28,664 nucleotides of DNA from Saccoglossus kowalevskii (taxonomy: Eukaryota > Hemichordata > Enteropneusta > Harrimaniidae), in assembly GCF_000003605.2 (NCBI RefSeq), contig NW_003122410.1:323179-351842 (forward strand), read 5' to 3'. The notes below the pieces were generated by a model. That model ran no database searches. It was not told where the DNA came from and saw nothing but the letters and a program-made list of their open reading frames with translations. Positions within the stretch are counted from its first letter, which is position 1; each line of letters starts with the position of its first letter. Made by a program: the position numbers and the translations under genes. Positions 10,404-22,000 of this stretch are shown here, piece by piece.

Positions 10404-12193
10404 GGTCTAACCATGACTGATTCATGTGATCATCAATATATGCAACACCATATTGTCATTATGAGAATTTGAAGAACATGTGTAGAGTGTTTGGGAAAAG
10501 AATAACAAGCAGACGGAAAACTGAATGCCGGAAATACAAGATGGACTTGAAGGGTTTTTCTCTATTAAAATTGCAGATGATAAAAGTAATGTTCACCCAA
10601 ATGTTGTTTGTCAATCATGTGTTGTTGTTATTATTATTCGCTGTAGACCGAAGTCTAAACATGGAATATTATACCAACCTAATGTAAATGTTCATGTATT
10701 TGTACCTCACACTAGCCTGAACTGTGTTGTGTGCTTCAGCAGGAAGCGGGAACGTCCAGCTCTACGGCCACACCACCAAATGTTAAACGTCCCATCAATG
10801 AGGGCAATGACAATGAGTTACTGGTAGATTCTAATATTGAAAATGTCATGTCTGAACACACATTAGACACATGTGTCAAGAATATAGTACAGTGTGTTCA
10901 AGATGGTAATATGTCTTTAACACAGCTAATGGATTTAGCATTCACTCTTGGTTAAATCTCAAGCAAATGCCGTTTCTGAAGACTTCCTGTCTTTTAATCA
11001 AACATATGTTAATCTAAACTACTTGATTAATATTGACCCTGCAATTTGGTACAGTAACCGTAATCCCATTGTTTGTGCTTTCATTGATGGTGTTTCAAAT
11101 GACACAGAAAATGAATCATTGACATCCAAAAAAGTGTATTCTAAATTAAAAGCAGTGGAACCAATTTATCATGTAAATTTGACTAGGGCTATTTCACCAT
11201 TTGCATTTTCTGAAAGTCTGGTGAGTTATGCTATTTCTAACAGTAGAACTGTTGTTCAGTTACAAAGTGCTTCTCAGCCCACATGTACATACCCAAAAGT
11301 GCTTCAGGCCCAGGCATCTGAGCAACTAGTCTTGCCACCTGGTGATGTGGTGGTAGCTTTTGATAATGATCAAGTTGTAGGCAAATCTTATCGTGTTCGA
11401 GAAAATAACAAAGTTGAAGTCAGTGTACTCACAAGCATATGTTATGCACAGATTGATGCTGAAGGCACCAAAACTCAGATTTGAAACCAAGGATATGGTT
11501 CAACTATGAAAATTTTCCAAATGAAATTAAAACACTAATCTATGTTATATGTAGTAATGACTGTGATGAGTTTTTGAAAAAAAAATATCGGAAACGCATT
11601 ACAATGAATTGTTTATCCATCTAAGCAAAAGATTGGAAAAAGTAGTAAGTGAACAAATAAGTAATTCAGGAGTTTACACCGATAAAATTGATGAAATTGT
11701 TAATGAAAAACGCACTGCCCTCACTCACAAATATTGCCCATCTTGTCATTCCTTGGTGGGGAAAAAATATGTCCAATGTTAATATGAAGGAGGCTGCTGA
11801 GAGATTATTAGAGACGTGTGGCCACCCTGTTCAGAATACTAGTAGTGTTTTGGTAGAGACAGTAACTGAAATCAGACTAGACTTTATGCCTGTTGAAGGT
11901 AAAGATTGTTTTCAATCACAGTTTACTTTGATGAATCCCACTAGCATGAATGGTAGCTCATTCAGATATGACCATGTTAGCACTAACCACCCTGCCTCAC
12001 CACCACCTGTTGGTGTTCGAATCCAGTATTTGTAAATCCAAATTCTCATAAAAACATTGTAACAGTTCTCAGGCAAATTGGTACAACTGCTGGAATTAAA
12101 ACTTATGGAACAGGTTCTAGATATTGGCTAGCTGTATATATGGATGGGCTACCATGCATGCTTGCACATAAAGTTATTCGCAGTGTACACAAA

Positions 12194-12259
12194 TGTGTTC
12201 TGTGTTCAGAGTCCTTTTTTGGCAATGATGAATTTGTGAAGCACTGTATTGTATCCCAC
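12194..12259 (+). other. C2H2 zinc-finger motif inside the broken gene
   Basis: Cys codons at 12194 and 12203 and His codons at 12242 and 12257 give exactly C-x2-C-x12-H-x4-H in one open frame. The spacing is intact although the surrounding gene is broken, so the ancestral protein had this nucleic-acid-binding type finger just before the GPGHMEMN segment. Confidence 0.75.
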
Positions 12260-13022
12260 AATAGTGAACATGCAGACTTCGTGTTAGAATTTGACTGGGT
12301 TTTGCTACGAATTGGCCCTGGGCACATGGAAATGAACATGACAAAATCATTTTTTGAGCTAAATTAGGAGGTTTTCATGTGCTCACTAGTTGAGATCATG
12401 GGGTTTAAATCAGAAAGGGCTCAGAAATATGCAAGGAAATGTTCAGAAAACCACATGGGCATTATCGGAATTTTTTTTTGATGGAACCACAGATGAGCTT
12501 TTGATACCCTATGTAAGAAAGTGTATGGGAAAAGGTTTTGATGCATCTGTAAAGGGGTTCTTCAGATTTTTAAATGAAGTAAAAGATCCAAATTATATGT
12601 ATTTAGCAGAACAGTGCTTCACATATTGTCAAGCAGTGGTAAATTACCGTGCTGGTGTGAGACGCAATAATGTGGATTTAATGAATGCAGCCAGATGTAA
12701 ATATTCCCCAGTCTTTCATGCTAGGGTGCACCCTAAATACAGATTTATTGACATTGCTGCTATGACAGACAGGTTACTGTATCAAAGTGAACTTGGTAAC
12801 TGTTTTGATAGGTGTGAGTCTGTATCTGTCTCTGGTGATCCCAGTAAAGGTGAAGGTTTAGATTTTGTACTAGAAAATTTTAACAAATTGAGTACATCAT
12901 GGATTACTGGTATGCCAACCACATAGATGTGGATAAACATTTTTCGAAATTTAAGCAAATTGTACAAGCTCAGATTGGCCACATTTCAAAATATGGGTAT
13001 CTCTGACCCTTCCAGTGGAAAA

Positions 13023-13328
13023 NNNNNNNNNNNNNNNNNNNNNNNNNNNNNNNNNNNNNNNNNNNNNNNNNNNNNNNNNNNNNNNNNNNNNNNNNNNNNN
13101 NNNNNNNNNNNNNNNNNNNNNNNNNNNNNNNNNNNNNNNNNNNNNNNNNNNNNNNNNNNNNNNNNNNNNNNNNNNNNNNNNNNNNNNNNNNNNNNNNNNN
13201 NNNNNNNNNNNNNNNNNNNNNNNNNNNNNNNNNNNNNNNNNNNNNNNNNNNNNNNNNNNNNNNNNNNNNNNNNNNNNNNNNNNNNNNNNNNNNNNNNNNN
13301 NNNNNNNNNNNNNNNNNNNNNNNNNNNN
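13023..13328. other. Assembly gap (306 N), probably artificial
   Basis: The 52 bases just before the gap (12971-13022) and just after it (13329-13380) are identical. If they are treated as one copy, the reading frame passes through without interruption and the protein text is continuous. The gap thus looks like two overlapping contig ends that were scaffolded without being merged. Confidence 0.9.
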
Positions 13329-13787
13329 CAGATTGGCCACATTTCAAAATATGGGTATCTCTGACCCTTCCAGTGGAAAAAGTGGTAAACGTCCCAGTCA
13401 AATTAATGAAATAAATGCCTGGCGAAGCTATCTGAGAAATGCAAAATACTGTCTGGATCCATTTGTAAACAGACCGCATGTAAGTGTGGATGGTAATCCA
13501 CTAGATAGCAATCTTGTGAAGTTTACCTCTTTGGCAATGCAAAAAAGAAACAAATTCATAGAATTGAAATTTCTTGGAAAGCCAGTATCAGATGACCGAA
13601 GTGGCAATTACCCTGTATTTGTCACTCCAGCTGAGTCATGTAAATATCATGATATCAAAAATCAAACTAAGAGTGTCATTGAACAACTTGTGTTGGCAAA
13701 CTTAGATTGTATATCAGATACCTACAATATACAGTTCTGAATGGAGTAACGAGATCAAAAGATCTAAAAGTCTGATTATATTGATTT

Positions 13788-14880
13788 CTATAATGAAAAA
13801 TGTACCCTTGCTTGGGCAGGTGGTAGAGATTCGGGTATGGGTTCTCTTGTGAATGCAGGAATGAGCTCACTGGTGGATACTTGATATGTAGGTATGGTTT
13901 CACTGACGGATAGGAGGGATGCAGGTATGGGTTCATCACTGGTGGACGGTAGAGCTGTAGGTATTGGTTCACTGGCAGGTGGTAGAGATTTAGGTATGGG
14001 TTCACTTGTGGATGGCTGAGATGCAGGTATGGGTTCACTGGCAGGTGGTAGAGACTCGGGTATGGGTTCTCTTGTGAATGCAGGAATGAGCTCACTGGTG
14101 GATACTTGATATGTAGGTATGGTTTCACTGACGGATAGGAGGGATGCAGGTATGAGTTCATTTGTGGATGGCTGAGATACAGGTTTGGGTTCACTGATGA
14201 ATGGTTGAGATGTAGGTATGGGTTCACTGATGAATGGTTGAGATGCAGGTATGGTTTCACTGGTGGACGGTTGAGATGCAGGTATGGGTTCACTGATGAA
14301 TGGTTGAGATGCAGGTATGGTTTCACTGACGGATAGGAGGGGTGCAGGTATGAGTTCACTTGTGGACGGCTGAGATACAGGTTTGGGTTCACTGATGAAT
14401 GGTTGAGATGCAGGTATGGGTTCACTGATGGACGGTTGAGATGCAGGTAGGGGTTCACCGATGGATAGTTGAGATGACATTGATTGGGGTTCACTGGTGG
14501 ATGTGCAAGGTGATGACTGGTCAGTGGTAACTTCTTCCTCGTTTCCTAATATGTGTGTATTACATGGTAAAAATGATTCCATGAATTGCCTAAACTCTTT
14601 CTGAGGGGAAGGTTTAACAACTGGAACTGTGCCATCAACACATCTGCTGTCGCCTTTAGTTATTTTTAACCCATGTCCTTCAAAATCAGATACCAGATCA
14701 TTAGATCCATAGTATCGTGACATTCCACCATACTTTACTTTAACAAACACACTTGCACCAGTCAACTTAATATGAATATCATGTGCAGCACTCAATATAA
14801 CGTACTGCGGAAGCAATAGGCCTTGTGTCTGGAACGCAAGCGATAGTGCGCCATCAACGGAGCTGATGTGCGTAATGTGA
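13788..14880 (-). CDS. Convergent ORF with Ser/Pro/Glu-rich 11-residue repeats, unknown function
   Basis: The minus-strand frame is open from 14880 to the stop at 13788-13790, 48 bases from the end of the plus-strand broken gene, so the two are tail to tail. No ATG is seen at the beginning; the first in-frame Met is in YGGMSRYYG, so a 5' exon may be missing. The N-terminal 110 residues look globular (for example HDIHIKLTGASVFVKVKYGG) and have no family I recognise. Then follow about 20 copies of an 11-residue unit, consensus SEPIPASQPSI, Pro/Ser-rich and likely disordered. A larger block (LSVSETIPTYQ, STSELIPAF, REPIPESLPPA) occurs twice. The frame has no stop over about 1 kb, in contrast to its broken neighbour. 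It may be a second gene of the same mobile unit, or a host gene. Repeats of 33 bp keep all frames open, so length alone is weak evidence. Confidence 0.45.
13815..14480 (-). repeat. 33-bp coding minisatellite with higher-order duplication
   Basis: On the plus strand the unit reads GCAGGTATGGGTTCACTGATG followed by GATGGTTGAGAT. It recurs about 20 times at 33-bp steps with few length changes (two 24-bp units, one 36-bp unit). A block of about 116 bases starting at GAGATTCGGGTATGGGTTCT (13826) is repeated almost exactly from 14049 (GAGACTCGGG), showing a second, larger duplication step. Confidence 0.8.
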
Positions 14881-15700
14881 TGTCACTTCTGGTTGCGCGA
14901 GGTGTGACGTCACTCCATCTTCAAGGCGTCACAACAGAAATGTAAGTGGTCTTTCTTAGTGTGGTAAATTGTGGAAATAATATTCATTTTCTATTGATCT
15001 CCGCTTCACTTGGTATATTTATCAACCTTAATACATCCAAGATTTGAATGAAGGTGGTTTGGTGTGGTATATCATTTGAATTTCCTATAATGTGTTATGT
15101 CCTCTAAAATGGGTTTTCTTCCTACCAAGATTATTATGTTCACTGAAAATTATAAATAATAATAACAAGGAATTAGTTACTCCATTAGTACGGTTACAAG
15201 GCAATATTGATAAAATGCATGAGCAGGCCATATTATTAGCACGTGGGCTGGCACGAAAACCCTTTTTTCAGTTTATTTTTATTTGTGCCATAATTCATTA
15301 TTTTTCAGAGCACCAAGATCAACATAACTTCATGTACTTTGTTACATCCCAACTTTATTCAGACACCCTGTTTATTTGCGGCAGCTGTTATACAAGAAAC
15401 GTTTTGGTTGCTTGCTTCACTCATTTATTTGATGCTAATGAATTTCTCGTCTCTTTACTGTTATCATTGTTTCATGTTTGATGAGACGTATGTTTGATAC
15501 GAAATTCACTGACCTCCTAACCATCCATAGTAAATATAGTGACTATGATGGAGGAAACGTGTGTGGGACGAAAGTTCGAATCAGCAAGCAAAATGACGCA
15601 TTTATTAGTATGTAGTAACAGACACTATAATATCGCTTGACTCTGTAATTATAATTTTCCAAATCATTAATTACACATAGGAAGAAGATGTAAAAAAGCC
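14881..15700. other. Intergenic stretch between the convergent ORF and the FAXDC2-like promoter
   Basis: No clear gene. A short peptide near 15168-15265 (ELVTPLVRLQGNIDKMHEQA) is protein-like, but no exon boundaries are convincing. A B-box-like word GTTCGAATC at about 15573 has no A box at the right distance, so no tRNA is called. The right end of the transposon-like unit may lie here; I could not find a terminal inverted repeat by eye. Confidence 0.4.
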
Positions 15701-15734
15701 TTACCTTTCTGTTACTTCCGTGTCCATCTCAGCC

Positions 15735-15880
15735 ATGTGTGAAGGTCATACTAAGGGTCACAGACTCGTTCCGATTCATAATCACCCACAATGCATTTAA
15801 AGGTCAAAGGGGTTGCAGCCTCATTTTGAAACAATTCCCAATTGGGAAGTGGGTTATCGTGTTTTCCAATCGAACTGTTG
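15735..15880 (+). promoter_or_regulatory. FAXDC2 promoter region: nuclear-receptor half-site pairs, SRE-like word, palindrome
   Basis: Upstream of the ATG at 15941 there is AGGTCA (15743-15748) plus GGGTCA (15755-15760), a direct repeat with 6-bp spacing. AGGTCA-A-AGGGGT follows at 15801-15813, a DR1 of the type bound by HNF4 or RXR partners. ATCACCCACA at 15781-15790 is one base short of the classic sterol regulatory element ATCACCCCAC. A perfect 14-bp palindrome TTCCCAATTGGGAA (15835-15848) and a CCAAT word at about 15865 complete the region. No TATA box is seen. These are motif observations; binding is inferred, but the mix suits a lipid or sterol enzyme gene. Confidence 0.45.
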
Positions 15881-15940
15881 GAGCTACGTCACAAGACGTT
15901 CCACGTTGATAAGACGCGCACCACTGTACCACGTATTTCT

Positions 15941-16029
15941 ATGGGCTCTGAGCGCGCTGCTGAGGAACGCGGAACGCCGAGTGAAGAGCCGGTGAAAATC
16001 CGAGAAAAGAACAAGAACTCAACTTTGAA
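15941..16029 (+). CDS. FAXDC2: FAXDC2-like exon 1 (predicted start)
   Basis: ATG at 15941 (context TTTCTATGG) opens MGSERAAEERGTPSEEPVKI and a Lys/Asn-rich end, cut by donor TTGAA|GTAATC at 16030, phase 2. Phase 2 fits exon 2, which supplies one base before GCC TCA ATG. Choosing this ATG is supported by the regulatory motifs just upstream. Exon 2 has its own in-frame ATG (16249), so a shorter protein is also possible. Confidence 0.55.
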
Positions 16030-19000
16030 GTAATCATGAACAATCAAATTTATATACGTTACACACGCAAGGGTTATCTAATCGTGTCAAATCGGTAAGA
16101 AACTTGATTAAGTACAGATATAATGGCGCACTATCTAGTTTGTAATTTAATACAAATATTTTTTTTTAATATTTCAAAGCAGAAGGTATCACTTTTGTCT
16201 CACGCCCTTGATATAATCAATAGATTATTTTTTATTGGCAGAGCCTCAATGTTTGACACCATAGTCGTGTGGAGAAACATCACTAGGTTAGTTTTGTATA
16301 TCATGTGCAGTTATTTCACTCATTTCAACGGGAATTGCTATTGTAGTTCATATATATTTATGCGACAATTTATAAGAATTGTTTAACATGTAAGTCAATA
16401 TCCAAGCAGTATTTTGATAATATACTACATGAAGACAATAATGTAATCCATTTATTCCCTAAACATAACGAATCGTGGTACAGTTATTATGTTGAGTGCA
16501 ATTCTGAAACAGCTGTTTAGAATGTTATTTTGTTTTGTTCATTAAGCCCCCTTGGCCTTTCTGATCATGAACCTTGTAGATCCACGAATCACAGCAAGGA
16601 GCTAATAGTCACAGTCAGAACTGTGTGTGAGTGGACCTATAAAAAGGTGATTATAATGTCACTAAACACTGTACACTGTATCCGTCGAAAGATCCAGTGA
16701 AGCTGCAAGTTCCACTGCTAGGAGATCGAAACACGCATTCGAGTAACAAATCACAACAATGACATTTATAGAACACTAATTAAACGCCAAATTGAGAAAA
16801 AATTCTAGAAAACTATGTCAAAGTACAGAGCAGAGAAAAGAATAAAGAAATCCTATGAAAAAACTTACATGTCACGTATTTATTATATGTGTTTGTTAAC
16901 ATGCGTTCTGTATTGACGTATATTATTACATAGTCCCTCATATATTAGCATATAGTCAATTACCATTTGAAATTTAAATAACCAGCCTCGGTGCACATGT
17001 AAGCATAGAACAGTAGAGTATGCACATGCGCAGTTTAGACGACAGTGCACGGATATATTACTTGGTGTTGCCGCTTCATTGTTGTAAACACGATGAAAAT
17101 CTCAATGTCAAGCCACGGATTATTTGTGGATACATGGGACGGCATTTATCAGTTAACAGGCAAAAGCGATGTCGTAATGTTTTGCTTAGGTACGTATGCT
17201 ATTTGAATGTGACACCACAGTACATTGTTTGAGAACACACAATTTAGCAGCCACTGTATCATTTGAGGTAAAACTTATACATCACGGACAACACAGATCT
17301 GTTTTGTTGTATTGTGTCCAGTTTTCATTCATATTCAATTAAAACAATTCAACAGAAATATTTATTCGACAATTTGTCTATCATGTGTTTTTTGCTTTGT
17401 CAGGGTCATGGTTGGCGGCTTTTGTAACATATTGGGTCGTTAGTATACCACTACTGTGTGTGGATTTAACGCACAGACCTAGATTCATTTACCAGTATAA
17501 AATGCAGATGGATAAACCGGTAAGTGGTATATTTATATCACTTCTCTATATATTTATATATCAACGCTATATGTATATAAATAGTGTTTTTTTTTCAGAG
17601 AAAGAGTTGAAAAATAAAGAAAAAAAACTGATATCTGAGACGAACTTCCAGAACAACGCGTTTGTTTTTTTATCTGCTATGAATTGTATGATAATCGACC
17701 TCAAATTGTATACATGATACATGCCAATAGATAATTTTCCGCTCAATGAGATCCCATGTTATGCGTGAAAACAAAGGTCGTAGCGTCGTAGTGACGTCAA
17801 GACATTGCGCGGGATTCGCAAACGCGGAAGTATTTTTGAGGTATTTTCACGTTTTATAGTGTTTGTACACGCATTTGATGATGAACAATTTTGATAATGT
17901 AAGGGTAGCTCAACGACATATTACCCACTAAAAGATCGGTATGTCGATATTGAGTTATGGGAAAATAAATTCAAGTTCAAAATCAAAATCAAAATCAAAT
18001 CATTTGATTTTTGCATTCGGTCCCCGCTTTTCACACGAAATCTCGCAATGAACGGAAAATCGATTATTGTATATTGATTTTTGTAGTTCAAAGAGGTATG
18101 CTATTATAATAATGGTTTCGTTTCAAAAATGAAGTATCAATTCAGAATCTAGTATCACCAATTTTCATAAAGCGTTTAAGAGTTAATATAGTTAAATCAA
18201 TTTGAACAGATCTACACACAAATCTAAATTACTTTACCGACATTTTAACGTTTTTACCGCTTTTAATTTGTGCCAAACCTGATCTGAATAAGTCCAAAAC
18301 CCTGAAAAATAAAAATTCGCCGTGTGAAAATGATATTATTCGCTTAATATTTAATCATAATCAGAATAAATATTTACTCTAGGATTCTATTTAATTAACC
18401 AACTTGAATAAAAGCTCGTCATCATTTCAGAAATATATTGAGTTCAAAACTAGTAGCTTCGTGATGAGTGGCCTTCGCTGTAGGTAGATTTAGTAGCGGG
18501 TAGCTTTCCCGAGGAGTAGAGCTTTGTCACAGTAACTCGTCCTTCAATCGTTGTTGAGAATTAAAGTTTTATGTGTTTTTAACAACTGGTGTTATTCTGG
18601 GAATACCATCCTTAGGAGCTGCTCTGGCAGGTTTTTTTAAATGCGACTTTTGCTCTGATAATGTCCGTAATGTTATAGATCAAGAAACATTTGACCATTT
18701 ATAGAATAGACATTGCATCATGTATTCTTGTTATACTGCTTAGTGACATAATGTAAGTAATGATATTATTGGTGTTGAAGAAGGATAGTTGAATATTGTT
18801 TATTGAAATTAATAATCCCCAGAACATTTTTCCAATATAGATAAGAATGTTGGTATCACCCACCTCTGAAAACAAACTCTTAATACCACGCTGACGCGTT
18901 TGGTAACTATCCGGACCAGCAATCGAATTATCAATCTTCATGAAGGCTGTATTCTGTATTTCCATCTATTTGCTTAGTGGTCTGAAAGTGAATATTGTCA

Positions 19001-22000
19001 TGTTCAAGGGTGTGTTGTTGCGTACAGTGCTACAATCAAAGATGCGTTGAACAGAAATTCAATTTTGGGCTAGTGCCATTGTCAAATTTTGGAGAGTACA
19101 GGAGATGTTCCAGTAAGAAATGTTGATGCATATCAAAATCTTTTATTGGAACTTAACATGTTCGATGTTGCTATGTTTTTAGGCATACAACGAACTCAAA
19201 ACAAAATTCAAGCCTGCGTCCTTGAAATCTCGTTTTATCGCATTTACTTTTCCGAGCGTGAAAGGTAAATATAGAAACATTCCATTGCTGTTTTTGGTAA
19301 ATATAGATCATGTTCTTTTCAAGGATTTTGTTATGCAAATCGAACAATTTTAACAATTCGTTACTGGAACGTCTCCTACACTGTACATCATTGGAGTATT
19401 TTTATGTTTTTCATGAATAAAACACCTGTATTTTCTATCAAAACAGTAGTTTTTTTTAGTATTTTGTGATATGTGATTTAAACTTTTTAATTTGAAACAC
19501 TTCAAAAAGCTAAATCGCCAACGTTGTTTCAACCAAAAACATTTATAAATATTTAGCAAAGTGTTGATATATAAGGCAAATTTATATTCATAGGAGTAAT
19601 GTCAAACTGTTTTATTTGGAAAGACATCTGAAAACAAACATACATGCAATGTTTCAGCCTAAAAATACATGTTTCAAAAATTTGTATATATACAATATGT
19701 ACACAAGTTCATAGACTAATTAAAACAAAAGCGTTTTTTGGAAGCGCTTGGGAAAACAAACATACATGCTCAACCTAAAACATCCGACTATACATGTTTC
19801 ACAAGTGTATGTACCAAATACTTGTGTATGCATTCTACTTATGTATACAGCATATTTATCAGCAAAAACGCCCACACACCATTGTCAGCAAACATAATGT
19901 GCACCTAGCAATACATTTATTGATTTAAGTATTTTCAAAAAATAAACATTAATTAATGTAATTCGCCCATATGTCTACATTGTACGTTTCATAAATTCAG
20001 TGACAGATTGAACATACACGAAACTGTTATCAAAGCTCAAGTTAGTAAACTTAATGACGCAGCGCTGGCCAGGCGTGCGTAAATTCCCTGTGATCTAATA
20101 GATTCATTTTATATTGGCGGAACCTCAATGATTCCATCGGATGGTGATTAGTATACACCAGTTCGAATTTGCATGCAATCTAAATGAGCTATACCTGAGC
20201 CCCTGTAAGTATCTTAGAATATAACCATAATTATTTCACTATTATTTAGAAAATTTCATGAATACAATACAATATGAAACCAAATATTGAACAATAATTT
20301 AGGTTGCTCCTTTGTTTATGAGAAACTTTTTGTAAACTGGGTGTTTAAAATTAACACTCTTTGCGTGTTCAAGTAACAATAATTGGAACCAGGAGCACGT
20401 GGAAAGGTGGCAAGCTCTTCAAAGAAGCAACAACTGTTTGGAGCAATTGATTTTTAGATTTACTGAGAAAGACGAGATTCAGAAGATATCCTAAATGAAA
20501 TTGAAGGTATGGTGGTATTGTTACTCCATTATAAAACGTGTGGAAAAGGTGATTGATAGAGCCTACATCGGCAGCTGTGTACTGCGTAGTCATCTGCAGC
20601 GGCCTCCATTCATTTAATTATGTGCGGGTTGGTTCGGTACTTCATACAATTAAAGGACCAGAGAATTGCTTACTGGATAAATCCCTTGCCGACATATCTT
20701 GGAGTCATGAACTTATTTATCAAATAAAATTATACAAGAGAATTCGATAGGAAAATGCAGTTCTATTCGTGTATTTCTGATTCAAATATCACATTCATCG
20801 AATCTGTAATGATAATTGATTTTGTTACTGTATTTTTTTCAAACTGAAAAAATAAAGGTTTGGTAAGAAAGGACGAAATGATTTTACTGATATTATTTTT
20901 TCCGTTAAACATGGATTAGTGTCGTCGTCCCATGTGCCAGATAAGTCCTGATTAGGTAAATATATTTTTTAACATACCACACCGTTCCGTTTTAGAGATC
21001 ATTTTAAAAGTGGTGAAAAAAAAAACAATTTATTGGACGGACAGAAAAGTGAAATATGAATGAGATGGAATGGCTGAGAATGGGATTGGAATGGCAAAAT
21101 ATTGGGAACGTTAATTTATATCAAAGAACAACTTTAAGGATGTTATCTTATGTTATAGTTTATTACTCATCTGTTTTATATTTTGCTGATACAAGCACTT
21201 TTCAATATGTAGATTGCGTTTTGTGTAAAGGAATTTTTCAAAGTATGGCGATGATAAAAGGTTTTAATACATGTTTCTAGTGGAAACACATTTTAAAATG
21301 TGTGTTCAGTAAAATAAATAATAAATGACATTGTATCTAATTGGTGGTAGGAATTTGTTTGTGTTGCTGCAATTTTGTGCAGTTAACCATGTGATGTATG
21401 AGGTGGCTTTTCTATCCATAATAGTATTAATTTTAATATTTTCGAATATTTAAAACATATAGTATCTATCACATTTATATTTACATGTCATAAACAATTA
21501 CAGAAAGATTAATTACAGAACAAATTTCAAATATTTCAAATTACATTAGTTTCGTAAACTAAGCACAAAGCTATGTGTGTCAGACAACTCATTCATCAGG
21601 GATAGAACACAGTTATCTTCACCACAAACTTAATATAAAAATAAATTTGTATATGTTGACACGTTCATAACAATCCAGCTCAGTTTAGCCTGGATTTCCT
21701 ATTAACAATTTCTTGCAATAACTTTACATTGTAATCAAATTACTTATTTGACATATAGCTATGGATTCTACACATGGCAAGATTTATTTATATGTAGGGT
21801 CACAGGTATTACAGCTGTAAACATTCCAGACAAACTGGAATGCCTTGCCATATTTCTGAATTTATCAAAAAAATACAATTTCGTATCTGATATACATATA
21901 CATTCACTGCACTGAAGGGTTACTGACGAAATATTTTATAATGCAATTTCCTTTCTGTTTTTTTTTTAATTTGTAGTATTGCAATACATTATACATATCT

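Larger units (their letters stand above)
10412..13740 (+). pseudogene. Broken transposon-like gene: RAG1-N-terminus-like zinc region, C2H2 finger and conserved unknown C-terminal domain
   Basis: Coding pieces follow one another in shifting frames: 10412-10455, 10463-10548, 10550-10740, 10731-10955, 10948-11484, 11600-11760, 12026-12440 and 12440-13740. The N-terminal part reads CRVFGKR (10481), VHPNVVCQSC (10591-10620) and LNCVVC (10720-10734). This order (Cys motif, HP-x-x-x-C-x-x-C, then C-x-x-C) resembles the zinc-binding N-terminal region of RAG1; the second Cys of the first pair is Phe here. Next come VVAFDNDQVVGKS (about 11346-11384), a CPSC motif (11735-11746), a classic C2H2 finger C-x2-C-x12-H-x4-H (12194-12259), MDGLP and GPGHMEMN (12314-12337). 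The long tail (12477-13740) includes RAGVRRNN and SGDPSKGEGLDFVLEN. I recall this architecture from the N-RAG-TP-like elements of molluscs and cnidarians; no RAG1 catalytic core is present. Lesions are at least five frameshifts, TAG for Trp at 12365-12367 and TAG at 12924-12926. An N gap splits the tail. Confidence 0.65.

Noticed and set aside
12927..13479. ORFs running through the N block
   Set aside because: Their length comes from unknown bases; only the flanking 52-bp duplicate and the true downstream frame are informative.
13676..14494. 272-codon second minus-strand frame (NPYLHLNHSSV repeats)
   Set aside because: It is a shadow of the 33-bp repeats read in another frame, and its non-repeat flank overlaps the broken plus-strand gene.
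15540..15590. tRNA- or SINE-like B box GTTCGAATC
   Set aside because: No A box at a suitable distance and no cloverleaf can be drawn.
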